DNA from: Streptomyces sp. NWU339
Lineage (GTDB): Bacteria > Actinomycetota > Actinomycetes > Streptomycetales > Streptomycetaceae
Assembly (NCBI RefSeq): GCF_003143855.1
Contig: NZ_QFRK01000033.1
Location: 28,210-92,209, forward strand
Direction of reading: 5' to 3'
Length of the DNA: 64,000 bases
Shown here: positions 51,960 through 59,808 of the stretch, piece after piece
Layout: each line of letters begins with the position of its first letter
Position numbering within the stretch: the first letter of the stretch is position 1
Notes under the pieces: model-generated
What the model saw: only the letters and a program-made list of their open reading frames with translations
Databases searched by the model: none
What the model was told of the DNA's origin: nothing
Translations under genes and position numbers: made by a program

Positions 51960-52005
51960 CGCACCTGACGCAAAGGAGGAAACGGGCCGGCCCGTGGCCG
52001 AGGGC

Positions 52006-52767
52006 TCAGCCGGCGACCTGTCCGGTGAGGCTCCGGCCGATACCCCGGGCCGCCACCTGCAGGGCGCTGACCAGCCGTGCCCGGTCGCGTCTGAGACTGG
52101 GGGCGACGATGCCGAGCGCCGCCACCACCGCGCCGTCCGACCGGATCGGCACGGCCACCGTGCACGCGCCCAGGCTCATCTCCTCCACCGTCGTGGCGTA
52201 GTCGTCCTCGCGCACCTTCTTGAGCTGGCCGCGCAGCAGTCCCGGCCGGCTCACCGTGTAGGGGGTGATCCGGGGGAGGTCGGCGAGCACCTCGTCCTGG
52301 ACCTCGGCCGGAGCGTGCGCGAGCAGCACCTTGCCGACCCCCGTCGCGTGCAGCGGCAGGCGGGAGCCGATCGCGCTGACCACCGGCACCGAGGCGTGAC
52401 CGGAGAGCCGGTCGACGTACAGCGCCTGCAGGCCGTCGCGCACCGCGAGGTGCACGGTGGCGAGGGTCGCGCCGTAGAGGTCGTGGAGGTACGGGGAAGC
52501 GATCTGCTGCAGCCCGGCGTGCACCGGCGCGAGCAGGCCGATGTCCCACAGCCGGCGCCCGACGACGTACTCCCCCGACGCGGTGCGGCTCAACGCACCC
52601 CACGCGACGAGCTCGCCGACCAGCCGGTGCGCGGTCGGGACCGGGAGGCCGGCGCGGGCGGCGAGCTCGGTGAGGCTGAGCTGCCGGTGCCGCCCGTCGA
52701 AGGCCCCCAGGATCGCCAGCGCACGACTGGTCACGGAACGCCCGGGCCTCGCGGAATTGCCTGCCAT
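52006..52767 (-). CDS. IclR family transcriptional regulator
   Basis: I chose the ATG at 52767 (MAGNSARPGRSVTSRALAIL), with GGAAGGA upstream; an in-frame ATG at 52776 lies too close to that site. In the 253-residue product the N-terminal winged helix reads LSLTELAARAGLPVPTAHRL. The effector domain reads LYVDRLSGHASVPVVSAIGS, LPLHATGVGKVLLAHAP and the C-terminal ACTVAVPIRSDGAVVAALGI. IclR proteins usually control catabolic operons in response to a metabolite. The divergent GlxA/DJ-1 pair, 140 bp away, is its nearest possible target. Confidence 0.92.
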   Translation of the reverse strand: MAGNSARPGRSVTSRALAILGAFDGRHRQLSLTELAARAGLPVPTAHRLVGELVAWGALSRTASGEYVVGRRLWDIGLLAPVHAGLQQIASPYLHDLYGATLATVHLAVRDGLQALYVDRLSGHASVPVVSAIGSRLPLHATGVGKVLLAHAPAEVQDEVLADLPRITPYTVSRPGLLRGQLKKVREDDYATTVEEMSLGACTVAVPIRSDGAVVAALGIVAPSLRRDRARLVSALQVAARGIGRSLTGQVAG

Positions 52768-52907
52768 GCCCGGCATCCTTCCGCTGAGCGGAAACGAAGA
52801 CAACCCCGGCACCGTCTCCACGGCCCCCGGCAGCGGCCCCGGGGCGGCAGGAAAGGTGGGCTGCTCGTCATTGCGGCCATCCCGGCTCCCCGCCGAGGAT
52901 GAACGCC

Positions 52908-53876
52908 ATGACGAGGAGATCGGTGCTGGTGGTCGTCTTCGACGACGTGCAGAGTCTCGATGTGACCGGCCCCCTGGAGGTGTTCACGGGGGCGGGGCGC
53001 CACAGCGGGGACCCGTACGAGATCCGTACCGCCTCGCTCGACGGGGCTCCGGTCCGTACCTCGAGCGGTCTCACCGTCGTCCCGGACCGCGCACTGGGCG
53101 AGGTCGAGGTGCCGCACACCCTGCTCGTCCCGGGCGGCAACGGCACCCGTCACCCGGCTCCCCGGCTGATCGACTGGCTTCGAGAGCGCGCCCGGGACGC
53201 CGAGCGCATCGTCTCCGTGTGCAGCGGCGCGCTGCTGCTGGCCGAGGCCGGCCTGCTCGACGGCCGTCGGGCGACGACCCACTGGTCGGTCTGCGACCAC
53301 ATGGCCAGGACCTACCCGGCCGTGGACGTCGACCCCGACCCGATCTTCGTACGTGACGGCCGGATCGCCACCTCGGCCGGAGTCACCGCGGGCATCGACC
53401 TCGCGCTCGCCCTGGTCGAGGAGGACCACGGCAGGGACACCGCGCTCGCCGTCGCCCGACATCTCGTCGTCTTCCTCCGGCGTCCGGGCGACCAGGCGCA
53501 GTTCAGCGCCCAACTCGCCGTCCAGACCGCGCGGCGCGAACCACTGCGGAAGGTCCAGCAGTGGATCACCGAGCACCCGGACGGGGACCTCTCCGTCGAG
53601 AGCCTGGCGGAGCGCGCCAACCTCTCCCCCCGGCACTTCGCCCGCACCTTCCACTCGGAGACCGGTACGACACCCGGCCGGTACGTCGAGCGCGTCCGCC
53701 TGGAGCACGCCCGGCGTCTCCTCGAGGACACGGCCGACGGCGTCGGGCAGGTCTCCCGCGCCAGCGGCTACGGCACACCCGAGGCGATGCGCCGCGCCTT
53801 CGTGAAAGCCCTGGGCACCGCTCCGGCCGAGTACCGCCGGCGCTTCCGCCCGTCCACATCATCCGAATCCGCCTGA
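52908..53876 (+). CDS. GlxA-type transcriptional regulator (DJ-1/PfpI domain plus AraC HTH)
   Basis: I chose the ATG at 52908, with CGAGGA nine bases upstream. In the 322-residue product the N-terminal GATase1-like domain reads VLVVVFDDVQSLDVTGPLEV and IVSVCSGALLLAEAGLLDGR with its Cys kept. The C-terminal AraC HTH reads LSVESLAERANLSPRHFART and ends APAEYRRRFRPS. The following DJ-1 gene carries a related domain. The 23-bp gap suggests one transcript. Confidence 0.92.
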   Translation: MTRRSVLVVVFDDVQSLDVTGPLEVFTGAGRHSGDPYEIRTASLDGAPVRTSSGLTVVPDRALGEVEVPHTLLVPGGNGTRHPAPRLIDWLRERARDAERIVSVCSGALLLAEAGLLDGRRATTHWSVCDHMARTYPAVDVDPDPIFVRDGRIATSAGVTAGIDLALALVEEDHGRDTALAVARHLVVFLRRPGDQAQFSAQLAVQTARREPLRKVQQWITEHPDGDLSVESLAERANLSPRHFARTFHSETGTTPGRYVERVRLEHARRLLEDTADGVGQVSRASGYGTPEAMRRAFVKALGTAPAEYRRRFRPSTSSESA

Positions 53877-53899
53877 ATCCGCCCGCTGAAAGGCAGACG

Positions 53900-54535
53900 A
53901 TGCAGATCGCGATTGTCCTCTTCGACCGCTTCACCGCGCTGGACGCGGTCGGCCCGTACGAGATGCTCTGCCGCATACCCGGTGCCGAGACGGTCTTCGT
54001 CGCGCAGCGACCGGGCCCCGTGCGCAACGACCGCGACGACCTCGCCCTCGTCGCGGACCACGGCCTCGACGACATGCCGGCCCCCGACATCGTCGTGGTG
54101 CCCGGCGGCCCGGGGCAGACCGCCCAGATGGAGAACGAGACGCTCCTCGACTGGCTGCGCACCGCCAGCGCCGCCAGCACCTGGACGACCTCGGTGTGCA
54201 CGGGCTCGCTCCTGCTCGCGGCGGCGGGGCTGCTCGAAGGCCGCCGTGCCACCACGCACTGGCTGGCGCTCGACAGCCTCACCGCGTTCGGTGCCGAACC
54301 GACCGGCGAACGCGTCGTCACGGACGGCAAGTTCGTCACCGCGGCCGGAGTCTCCTCCGGAATCGACATGGCCCTCACCCTGGTCGGCAGGGTCGCCGGT
54401 GACGCACACGCGCAGGCCGTCCAGCTCGGGACCGAGTACGACCCCCAGCCGCCCTACGACGCGGGTTCACCCCGAAAGGCCCCCGCAGCACTCGTCGACA
54501 AGCTCCGCGCCGGGAGCCGCTTCATCCTCCGTTAG
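53900..54535 (+). CDS. DJ-1/PfpI family protein
   Basis: A 211-residue stand-alone GATase1-like protein. It starts MQIAIVLFDRFTALDAVGPY; the nucleophile elbow is TSVCTGSLLLAAAGLLEGRR and then ATTHWLALDSL. Domain architecture resembles isonitrile hydratase-like and other DJ-1 homologues, whose chemistry varies. The strong similarity of this segment to the GlxA-type regulator before it suggests a duplication in which one copy gained or lost the AraC domain. Confidence 0.88.
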   Translation: MQIAIVLFDRFTALDAVGPYEMLCRIPGAETVFVAQRPGPVRNDRDDLALVADHGLDDMPAPDIVVVPGGPGQTAQMENETLLDWLRTASAASTWTTSVCTGSLLLAAAGLLEGRRATTHWLALDSLTAFGAEPTGERVVTDGKFVTAAGVSSGIDMALTLVGRVAGDAHAQAVQLGTEYDPQPPYDAGSPRKAPAALVDKLRAGSRFILR

Positions 54536-54568
54536 GGCCTGTCCGGCGGGCGGCCCCACGCGCGCCCC

Positions 54569-55453
54569 TCAGCCGCGGACGCAGTCCTCGATCACCGAGG
54601 CGACCTGCTCGGTCGCGGCCGAGACGCGGTGCGTGCGCCGGGCCAGCACCAGCTCGACGGACTCGGAGCCGGTGAGCGGTACGTAGGTCACGCCCTCGAG
54701 GCTCAGGCTCTGCACCGACTGCGGTACGAGGGCCACGCCGTGCCCCGCCGCGACGAGGACGACCAGGGTGGCCGTCTCGCCGATCTCGATGAGCGGGTCG
54801 GGCCGGAAACCGGCCCGCCGGCAGGCGGACAGGACCCGGTCGTACATCGAGGACCGGGACTGCGAGGGATGGATGACGAACGGCTCGTCGGCCAGGGCCT
54901 TCAGCGGGATGCTCGGCCGGCCGGCCAGCCGGTGGTGGGCCGGCAGCACGGCCACCAGCGGCTCGGACCGCAACGGCGTGGTGCGGATGTTCTCCTCCGA
55001 CACCGAGCCCCGCAGGACGGCGAGGTCGAACGTGCCGGAGAGCAGGCCCTCGACGAGCCGCGGGGTGAGGACCTCACCCCGCAGGTCCAGGGTGATGCCC
55101 GGCAGCTTCGCCCGTACGGTGCGGGCGACCCTCGGCAGGACGTCGTAGGTGGCCGTGCCGATGAAGCCGACCGAGACCCGGCCCGCGTGGCCGGTGGCGA
55201 GCTCCCGCAGGTGGATCCGCGCGCGCTCCTCCTCCGCGACGAGGGTGCGCGCGTAGTCGGTGAGGTGACGGCCGGCCTCGGTCAGTTCGACGCGCCGGGT
55301 GGACCGGTTGAACAGCGAGACGCCCAGCTCCCGTTCCAACTGCTTGACCTGCTGGGACAGGGCCGGCTGTGCCACGCGCAGGCGGGCGGCCGCGCGCCCG
55401 AAGTGGCACTCCTCGGCCAGGGCGAGGAAGGAGCGGAGCTGACGGAGTTCCAT
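54569..55453 (-). CDS. LysR family transcriptional regulator, divergent from the pca genes
   Basis: A 294-residue product. The N-terminal winged HTH reads MELRQLRSFLALAEECHFGR and QPALSQQVKQLERELGVSLF. The effector domain (about 90-294) reads RVSVGFIGTATYDVLPRVAR and VVLVAAGHGVALVPQSVQSL. It probably controls the divergent pcaF-pcaI-pcaJ genes in response to a beta-ketoadipate pathway metabolite, as LysR regulators of this kind do. A perfect dyad in the 83-bp interval is the likely binding site. Confidence 0.92.
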   Translation of the reverse strand: MELRQLRSFLALAEECHFGRAAARLRVAQPALSQQVKQLERELGVSLFNRSTRRVELTEAGRHLTDYARTLVAEEERARIHLRELATGHAGRVSVGFIGTATYDVLPRVARTVRAKLPGITLDLRGEVLTPRLVEGLLSGTFDLAVLRGSVSEENIRTTPLRSEPLVAVLPAHHRLAGRPSIPLKALADEPFVIHPSQSRSSMYDRVLSACRRAGFRPDPLIEIGETATLVVLVAAGHGVALVPQSVQSLSLEGVTYVPLTGSESVELVLARRTHRVSAATEQVASVIEDCVRG

Positions 55454-55464
55454 CCCCCCATTCT

Positions 55465-55479
55465 ATAAGCGCTGCTTAT
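55465..55479. promoter_or_regulatory. LysR-type operator between the regulator and pcaF
   Basis: ATAAGC-GCT-GCTTAT is a perfect 15-bp interrupted dyad with the LysR T-N11-A core geometry. It lies 12 bp from the LysR start and 58 bp from the pcaF start. This is the expected position for autorepression and pcaFIJ activation. Confidence 0.65.
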
Positions 55480-55536
55480 GAATCAATGCAGACTAGGTCT
55501 TGGACATGATGAAAGTGGCCCTCGTACTGTGGGGGC

Positions 55537-56742
55537 GTGAGCGACAGTTACCTTTACGCAGCAGCAAGAACGCCTTTCGGTAAATTCTCAGGCGCCCTCG
55601 CCGAGGTCCGGCCCGACGACCTTGCCGCGGTGGCTGTCACCGGGGCCCTGGCCAAGACCCCCGCACTCGACCCGGCCGAGATCGGCGACGTCGTCTGGGG
55701 CAACGCCAACGGCGCCGGCGAGGACAACCGCAACGTCGGCAGGATGGCCGTCCTGCTCGCGGGACTGCCCACCTCGGTCCCCGCCACGACCGTCAACCGG
55801 CTGTGCGGCTCCTCCCTGGACGCCGCCATCATCGCCTCCCGCGCCATCGAGACCGGCGACGTGGACATCGTGCTCACCGGCGGGGTCGAGTCGATGACCA
55901 GGGCGCCCTGGGTCCTGCCCAAGCCCTCGCGCGCGTTCCCCGCAGGGGACGTGACCGCCGTGTCCACCACGCTCGGCTGGCGGCTGGTCAACCAGCGCAT
56001 GCCGAAGGAGTGGACCGTCTCCCTGGGCGAGGCGAACGAGCAGCTGGGCGACCGCTTCACCATCGCCCGGGAGCGGCAGGACGAGTTCGCCGCCCGCTCG
56101 CACAACCTCGCCGACGACGCCTGGAACGCCGGTTTCTACGACGACCTGGTGGTGCCCGTCGTCACGGACCGCAAGGGCACGACCGTCACCCGGGACGAGG
56201 GGATCCGCCCCGGCTCGACCGCCGAGAAGCTGGCCGGGCTCAAGCCCGTCTTCCGCACCGACGGCGTCATCACCGCGGGCAACGCCTCCCCGCTGAGCGA
56301 CGGCGCCTCCGCGGTCCTGCTCGGCTCGGGTGAGGCCGCCGCCCGCATCGGCACCGACCCCCTCGCCCGCATCGCCGGCCGGGGCGTGTCCGCGCTGGAC
56401 CCGCAGCTGTTCGGATACGCCCCCGTGGAGGCGGCGAACCGGGCGTTGAAGGGCGCGGGGATCACCTGGTCCGACGTCGCCGCCGTCGAACTCAACGAAG
56501 CCTTCGCCGTCCAGTCGCTGGCCTGCGTGGACGCCTGGGGCGTCGACCCGGAGATCGTCAACGCCAAGGGCGGCGCGATCGCGCTCGGCCACCCCCTGGG
56601 CGCCTCCGGAGGCAGGCTCCTGGGCACCCTGGCCCACCGGTTGAAGGAGTCGGGGCAGCGCTGGGGCGTCGCCGCCATCTGCATCGGGGTCGGCCAGGCG
56701 CTCGCCGTGGTCCTGGAGAACGTCTCGGGAGGCAACCGATGA
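55537..56742 (+). CDS. pcaF: Beta-ketoadipyl-CoA thiolase
   Basis: GTG start. The 401-residue thiolase has the first catalytic Cys90 in NRLCGSSLDAAIIASRAIET, then DIVLTGGVESMTRAPWVLPK. The His motif is GGAIALGHPLGASGGRLLGT; the second Cys is in AICIGVGQALAVVLE. It cleaves beta-ketoadipyl-CoA to succinyl-CoA and acetyl-CoA. The two CoA-transferase subunit genes downstream and the LysR regulator support this over a biosynthetic acetyl-CoA acetyltransferase. It overlaps the next gene by ATGA. Confidence 0.88.
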   Translation: MSDSYLYAAARTPFGKFSGALAEVRPDDLAAVAVTGALAKTPALDPAEIGDVVWGNANGAGEDNRNVGRMAVLLAGLPTSVPATTVNRLCGSSLDAAIIASRAIETGDVDIVLTGGVESMTRAPWVLPKPSRAFPAGDVTAVSTTLGWRLVNQRMPKEWTVSLGEANEQLGDRFTIARERQDEFAARSHNLADDAWNAGFYDDLVVPVVTDRKGTTVTRDEGIRPGSTAEKLAGLKPVFRTDGVITAGNASPLSDGASAVLLGSGEAAARIGTDPLARIAGRGVSALDPQLFGYAPVEAANRALKGAGITWSDVAAVELNEAFAVQSLACVDAWGVDPEIVNAKGGAIALGHPLGASGGRLLGTLAHRLKESGQRWGVAAICIGVGQALAVVLENVSGGNR

Positions 56743-57410
56743 ACACACAGCTGTGCGACCACGCGGACGAGGCGGTGGCCGGAATCGAGGACGGCTCGAC
56801 CGTGCTCGTCGGAGGGTTCGGCATGGCCGGCATGCCGGTCGACCTGATCGACGCCCTCATACGCCAGGGCGCCAAGGACCTCACCGTCGTGTCCAACAAC
56901 GCCGGCAACGGCGACACCGGACTGGCCGCGCTGCTGGCCAAGGGGCGGGTCCGCAAGGTGATCTGCTCCTTCCCGCGCCAGGCGGACTCCTGGGTGTTCG
57001 ACGAGCTCTACCGGGCGGGCCGGATCGAGCTGGAGGTGGTCCCCCAGGGCAACCTCGCGGAACGGATGAGGGCGGCCGGAGCTGGCATCGGCGCCTTCTT
57101 CTGCCCCACCGGAGTCGGCACGCTCCTCACGGAGGGCAAGGAGACCCGCGAGATCGACGGCCGCACCTACGTGCTGGAGTACCCGATCAGGGGCGACGTC
57201 GCGCTGATCGGCGCCCACCGCGCCGACCGCATGGGCAACCTCGTCTACCGCAAGACCGCCCGCAACTTCGGTCCGGTCATGGCCACCGCCGCGACCACGG
57301 TGATCGCGCAGGTCCGCGAGATCGTCGAGACCGGCGAGATCGATCCCGAAACCGTCGTGACCCCCGGCATCTACGTCGACCGTGTGGTCAAGGAGGCAGC
57401 CACCGCATGA
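56739..57410 (+). CDS. pcaI: 3-oxoadipate CoA-transferase, alpha subunit
   Basis: A 223-residue product with the SCOT-A motif VLVGGFGMAGMPVDLIDALI and VVSNNAGNGDTGLAALLAKG, then FFCPTGVGTLLTEGKETREI. It pairs with PcaJ to move CoA from succinyl-CoA to beta-ketoadipate. Overlaps both neighbours by ATGA, so the operon is tightly coupled. The substrate is inferred from context; acetoacetate is the main alternative. Confidence 0.88.
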   Translation: MNTQLCDHADEAVAGIEDGSTVLVGGFGMAGMPVDLIDALIRQGAKDLTVVSNNAGNGDTGLAALLAKGRVRKVICSFPRQADSWVFDELYRAGRIELEVVPQGNLAERMRAAGAGIGAFFCPTGVGTLLTEGKETREIDGRTYVLEYPIRGDVALIGAHRADRMGNLVYRKTARNFGPVMATAATTVIAQVREIVETGEIDPETVVTPGIYVDRVVKEAATA

Positions 57411-58096
57411 ACGCGACCAGCCGAGCGATGAGCGACCAGGGCCCGCTGAACGGCCGGGGTCCGCTGAGCAAGAACGACATGGCCGCCCTCGTGGCGCGCG
57501 ACATCCCCCAGGGCGCCTTCGTCAACCTGGGCATCGGGCAGCCGACCCTCGTCGCCGACCACCTGCCCGCCGACTCCGGTGTGGTCCTCCACACCGAGAA
57601 CGGCATGCTCAACATGGGGCCCGCGGCGAAGGAGGGCGAGCTCGATCCCGACCTGACGAACGCGGGCAAGATCCCGGTGACCGAACTGCCGGGAGCCGCC
57701 TACTTCCACCACGCCGACTCGTTCGCGATGATGCGCGGCGGCCACCTGGACATCTGCGTCATGGGCGCGTTCCAGGTCTCGGCCACCGGTGACCTGGCCA
57801 ACTGGCACACGGGAGCACCCGACGCCATCCCCGCCGTCGGCGGGGCCATGGACCTGGCGATCGGCGCCAAGAAGGTGTACGTGATGATGACGCTCTTCAC
57901 GAAGGCCGGCGCCCCCAAGCTGGTGCCCGAGTGCACCTACCCGCTCACCGGACTGCGCTGCGTCGACCGCGTCTACACGGACCTCGCGGTCTTCGACGTC
58001 ACCCCCCAGGGCCTCAGGGTCACTCAGACCTTCGGCACCACCCTGGACGAACTCGCCGACCGCCTCGACGTACCCCTGCTCCCCGCCGAGGCGTGA
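57407..58096 (+). CDS. pcaJ: 3-oxoadipate CoA-transferase, beta subunit
   Basis: A 229-residue product from ATG at 57407 (alternative ATG at 57428). The catalytic Glu motif is VVLHTENGMLNMGPAAKEGE. GGHLDICVMGAFQVSATGDL and GAMDLAIGAKKVYVMMTLF follow, as in SCOT-B proteins. It supplies the glutamyl-CoA intermediate of the transferase. A 14-bp perfect hairpin follows 34 bp after the stop and closes the operon. The pcaHGBDCL genes for the earlier steps are not in this window. Confidence 0.88.
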   Translation: MNATSRAMSDQGPLNGRGPLSKNDMAALVARDIPQGAFVNLGIGQPTLVADHLPADSGVVLHTENGMLNMGPAAKEGELDPDLTNAGKIPVTELPGAAYFHHADSFAMMRGGHLDICVMGAFQVSATGDLANWHTGAPDAIPAVGGAMDLAIGAKKVYVMMTLFTKAGAPKLVPECTYPLTGLRCVDRVYTDLAVFDVTPQGLRVTQTFGTTLDELADRLDVPLLPAEA

Positions 58097-58130
58097 GCCC
58101 CGGACCGCCGGCCCGCCCGACCACGACACC

Positions 58131-58163
58131 GACGGCCTGCCCGCACACCGCGGGCAGGCCGTC
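58131..58163 (+). terminator. Terminator of the pcaFIJ operon
   Basis: GACGGCCTGCCCGC (58131-58144) pairs perfectly with GCGGGCAGGCCGTC (58150-58163) around ACACC. It stands 34 bp after the pcaJ stop. The 14-bp GC stem with a 5-nt loop and no T tract is a typical Streptomyces terminator. Confidence 0.8.
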
Positions 58164-58261
58164 GCACGCTCTGACGCGCGCTCCGAGAAGAACGTCAGCG
58201 GCCGACTCACCCGCGCCGGTCCTGGCGAGACGGGGGCGCGAGCCGTGCGCGGCCTGCGGGA

Positions 58262-58500
58262 TCAGGTCGGTGACCTCGCCCGGGTCGGTCTCCAGTACGG
58301 CGTGCGGGGCGTCGACCTCGACGGTGGCCGAACCCGCCCGCTCGGCCGTGAAGCGCAGGTTCTCGGTACCGATGGTGTGGTCGGCGGTGGCGACGGGGGC
58401 CAGGAGGGGATCGCCTTCCAGGCGACCGCCGCGGTCGGTTCGCTGCCGGTGGCGAGGGCCGCCGACCGCTGCGAGGCGGCGAGTACGCCGGCCCGGCTCG
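58262..58500 (-). pseudogene. C-terminal remnant of an alpha/beta hydrolase
   Basis: On the minus strand VLAASQRSAALATGSEPTAA then VAWKAIPSW is followed, after a frameshift near 58410, by LLAPVATADHTIGTENLRFT and AERAGSATVEVDAPHAVLET then DPGEVTDLI. This is the end of an alpha/beta hydrolase of the kind often found as Streptomyces esterases; the catalytic His is in DAPHAV. The N-terminal part is missing and there is no start, so it is a decayed fragment. Confidence 0.7.
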
Positions 58501-58675
58501 CCGTCACCGCAGACATGGACCAGCCCGTCGAGGCCGCCGTCGAGGCCTCGGCCTGAGAGGCCCCCGAACCACCCGGATGTCCGCCTACTGAGACATGTAT
58601 CTCAAACAGGTACGTTTGTGGGACACCCCGGCGTTTTTCCGGGGGCCGTAAGGAATGCGAGAAGAGGAAACACGT

Positions 58676-59536
58676 ATGTCCCACCCCCTGCTGGTGGACC
58701 CGGCCTGGCTGCACGAGCGCCTCGGGGACCCCGCGATCCGGATCATCGACGCGACCACCTTCCTCACCCAGCCCGAGGGCGACGGCTACTACGACGTCGA
58801 GTCGGGCCGCCAGGCGTACGAGAAGGCCCACATACCCGGCGCCGTCTTCGCCGACCTGCTGAACGACCTCGCCGACCCCGACGCGGCCACCACGTTCACC
58901 GCGCTCGACAGCGAGACGTTCGCCGCCCGGCTCGGCGCTCTCGGCGTCGGTCCCGGCACTCACGTGGTCGTCTACGACCAGGGCCCGAACATCTGGGCCA
59001 CCCGGCTGTGGTGGAACCTGCGCTACGAGGGCTTCGACGACGTCTCGGTGCTGAACGGCGGTCTCCCCGCCTGGACCCGGGCGGGCCACGAGGTCAAGAG
59101 CGGTGCGGAGTCCAACGAACCCGCCGTGTTCACCGCGAACCGCCGTCCCGAGCTGTACGCCGACAAGGACGCCGTCCTCGCCGCGATCGAGGACCCCGGC
59201 ACCCGGCTGGTGAACTCCCTCGACCGGCCGACCTTCGCGGGCACCCGCCAGACCTACGCACGCCCGGGTCGTATCCCCTCCAGCACGAACGTGCCCTTCC
59301 CCGACCTCGCCAACTCCGACGGTCTCTTCCGCGGCCCGGACGAAGTCCGCGGGCTCTTCGACGACGCCGGCGCCCTGGACGAGTCCAAGAAGGTCATCAC
59401 GTACTGCGGCAGCGGCATCGCCGCCACCGGCCTGGCCTTCCAGCTGGCCCTCCTCGGCCGCTCCGACGTCGCCGTCTACGACGGTTCCCTCACCGAGTGG
59501 GCCGCCGACCCGGCCCTGCCCCTCGAAGTCGACTGA
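58676..59536 (+). CDS. Thiosulfate/3-mercaptopyruvate sulfurtransferase (tandem rhodanese)
   Basis: I chose the ATG at 58676 (MSHPLLVDPAWLHERLGDPA), after GAAGAGGAAA. In the 286-residue product an inactive N-terminal rhodanese domain reads VVVYDQGPNIWATRLWWNLR. The catalytic C-terminal domain has loop YCGSGIAATGLAFQLALLGR with Cys244. The CGSGIAA-type loop is closer to the mercaptopyruvate-type than to the classic CRKGVTA thiosulfate loop, so the donor is uncertain. Single gene with a strong terminator after it. Confidence 0.92.
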   Translation: MSHPLLVDPAWLHERLGDPAIRIIDATTFLTQPEGDGYYDVESGRQAYEKAHIPGAVFADLLNDLADPDAATTFTALDSETFAARLGALGVGPGTHVVVYDQGPNIWATRLWWNLRYEGFDDVSVLNGGLPAWTRAGHEVKSGAESNEPAVFTANRRPELYADKDAVLAAIEDPGTRLVNSLDRPTFAGTRQTYARPGRIPSSTNVPFPDLANSDGLFRGPDEVRGLFDDAGALDESKKVITYCGSGIAATGLAFQLALLGRSDVAVYDGSLTEWAADPALPLEVD

Positions 59537-59556
59537 CGGCCCCGGTTCACCCGGAC

Positions 59557-59585
59557 ACCCCCCGGACCCGCGCTGTCCGGGGGGT
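59557..59585 (+). terminator. Terminator after the rhodanese gene
   Basis: ACCCCCCGGAC (59557-59567) and GTCCGGGGGGT (59575-59585) with a 7-nt loop, 20 bp after the stop. Perfect 11-bp stem, no T tract. Confidence 0.75.
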
Positions 59586-59808
59586 CCCGCCGGGCGGCGG
59601 GGCACGGGCGAGGCTGGAGATCCCGCTCGCTCCACGCAGCCGCAGCGCCCGCCGACCACACCTCGATCAAGGCGGGTTCGAGCGTGCTGATCGCTCACTC
59701 GGGAAGGGACGCCCCTCGCGCGTTCTCCCGGGCCCGGGCCTCCGGACCAGCGGACGGCCCGCCGAACAGCCTGGTCGGCACCTGGGTCCTCCTTGTCCGG
59801 TGCCGGTG

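Noticed and set aside
58245..58556. A plus-strand 103-residue ORF after the pca operon
   Set aside because: It is antisense to the alpha/beta hydrolase remnant, whose motifs are clear on the minus strand.
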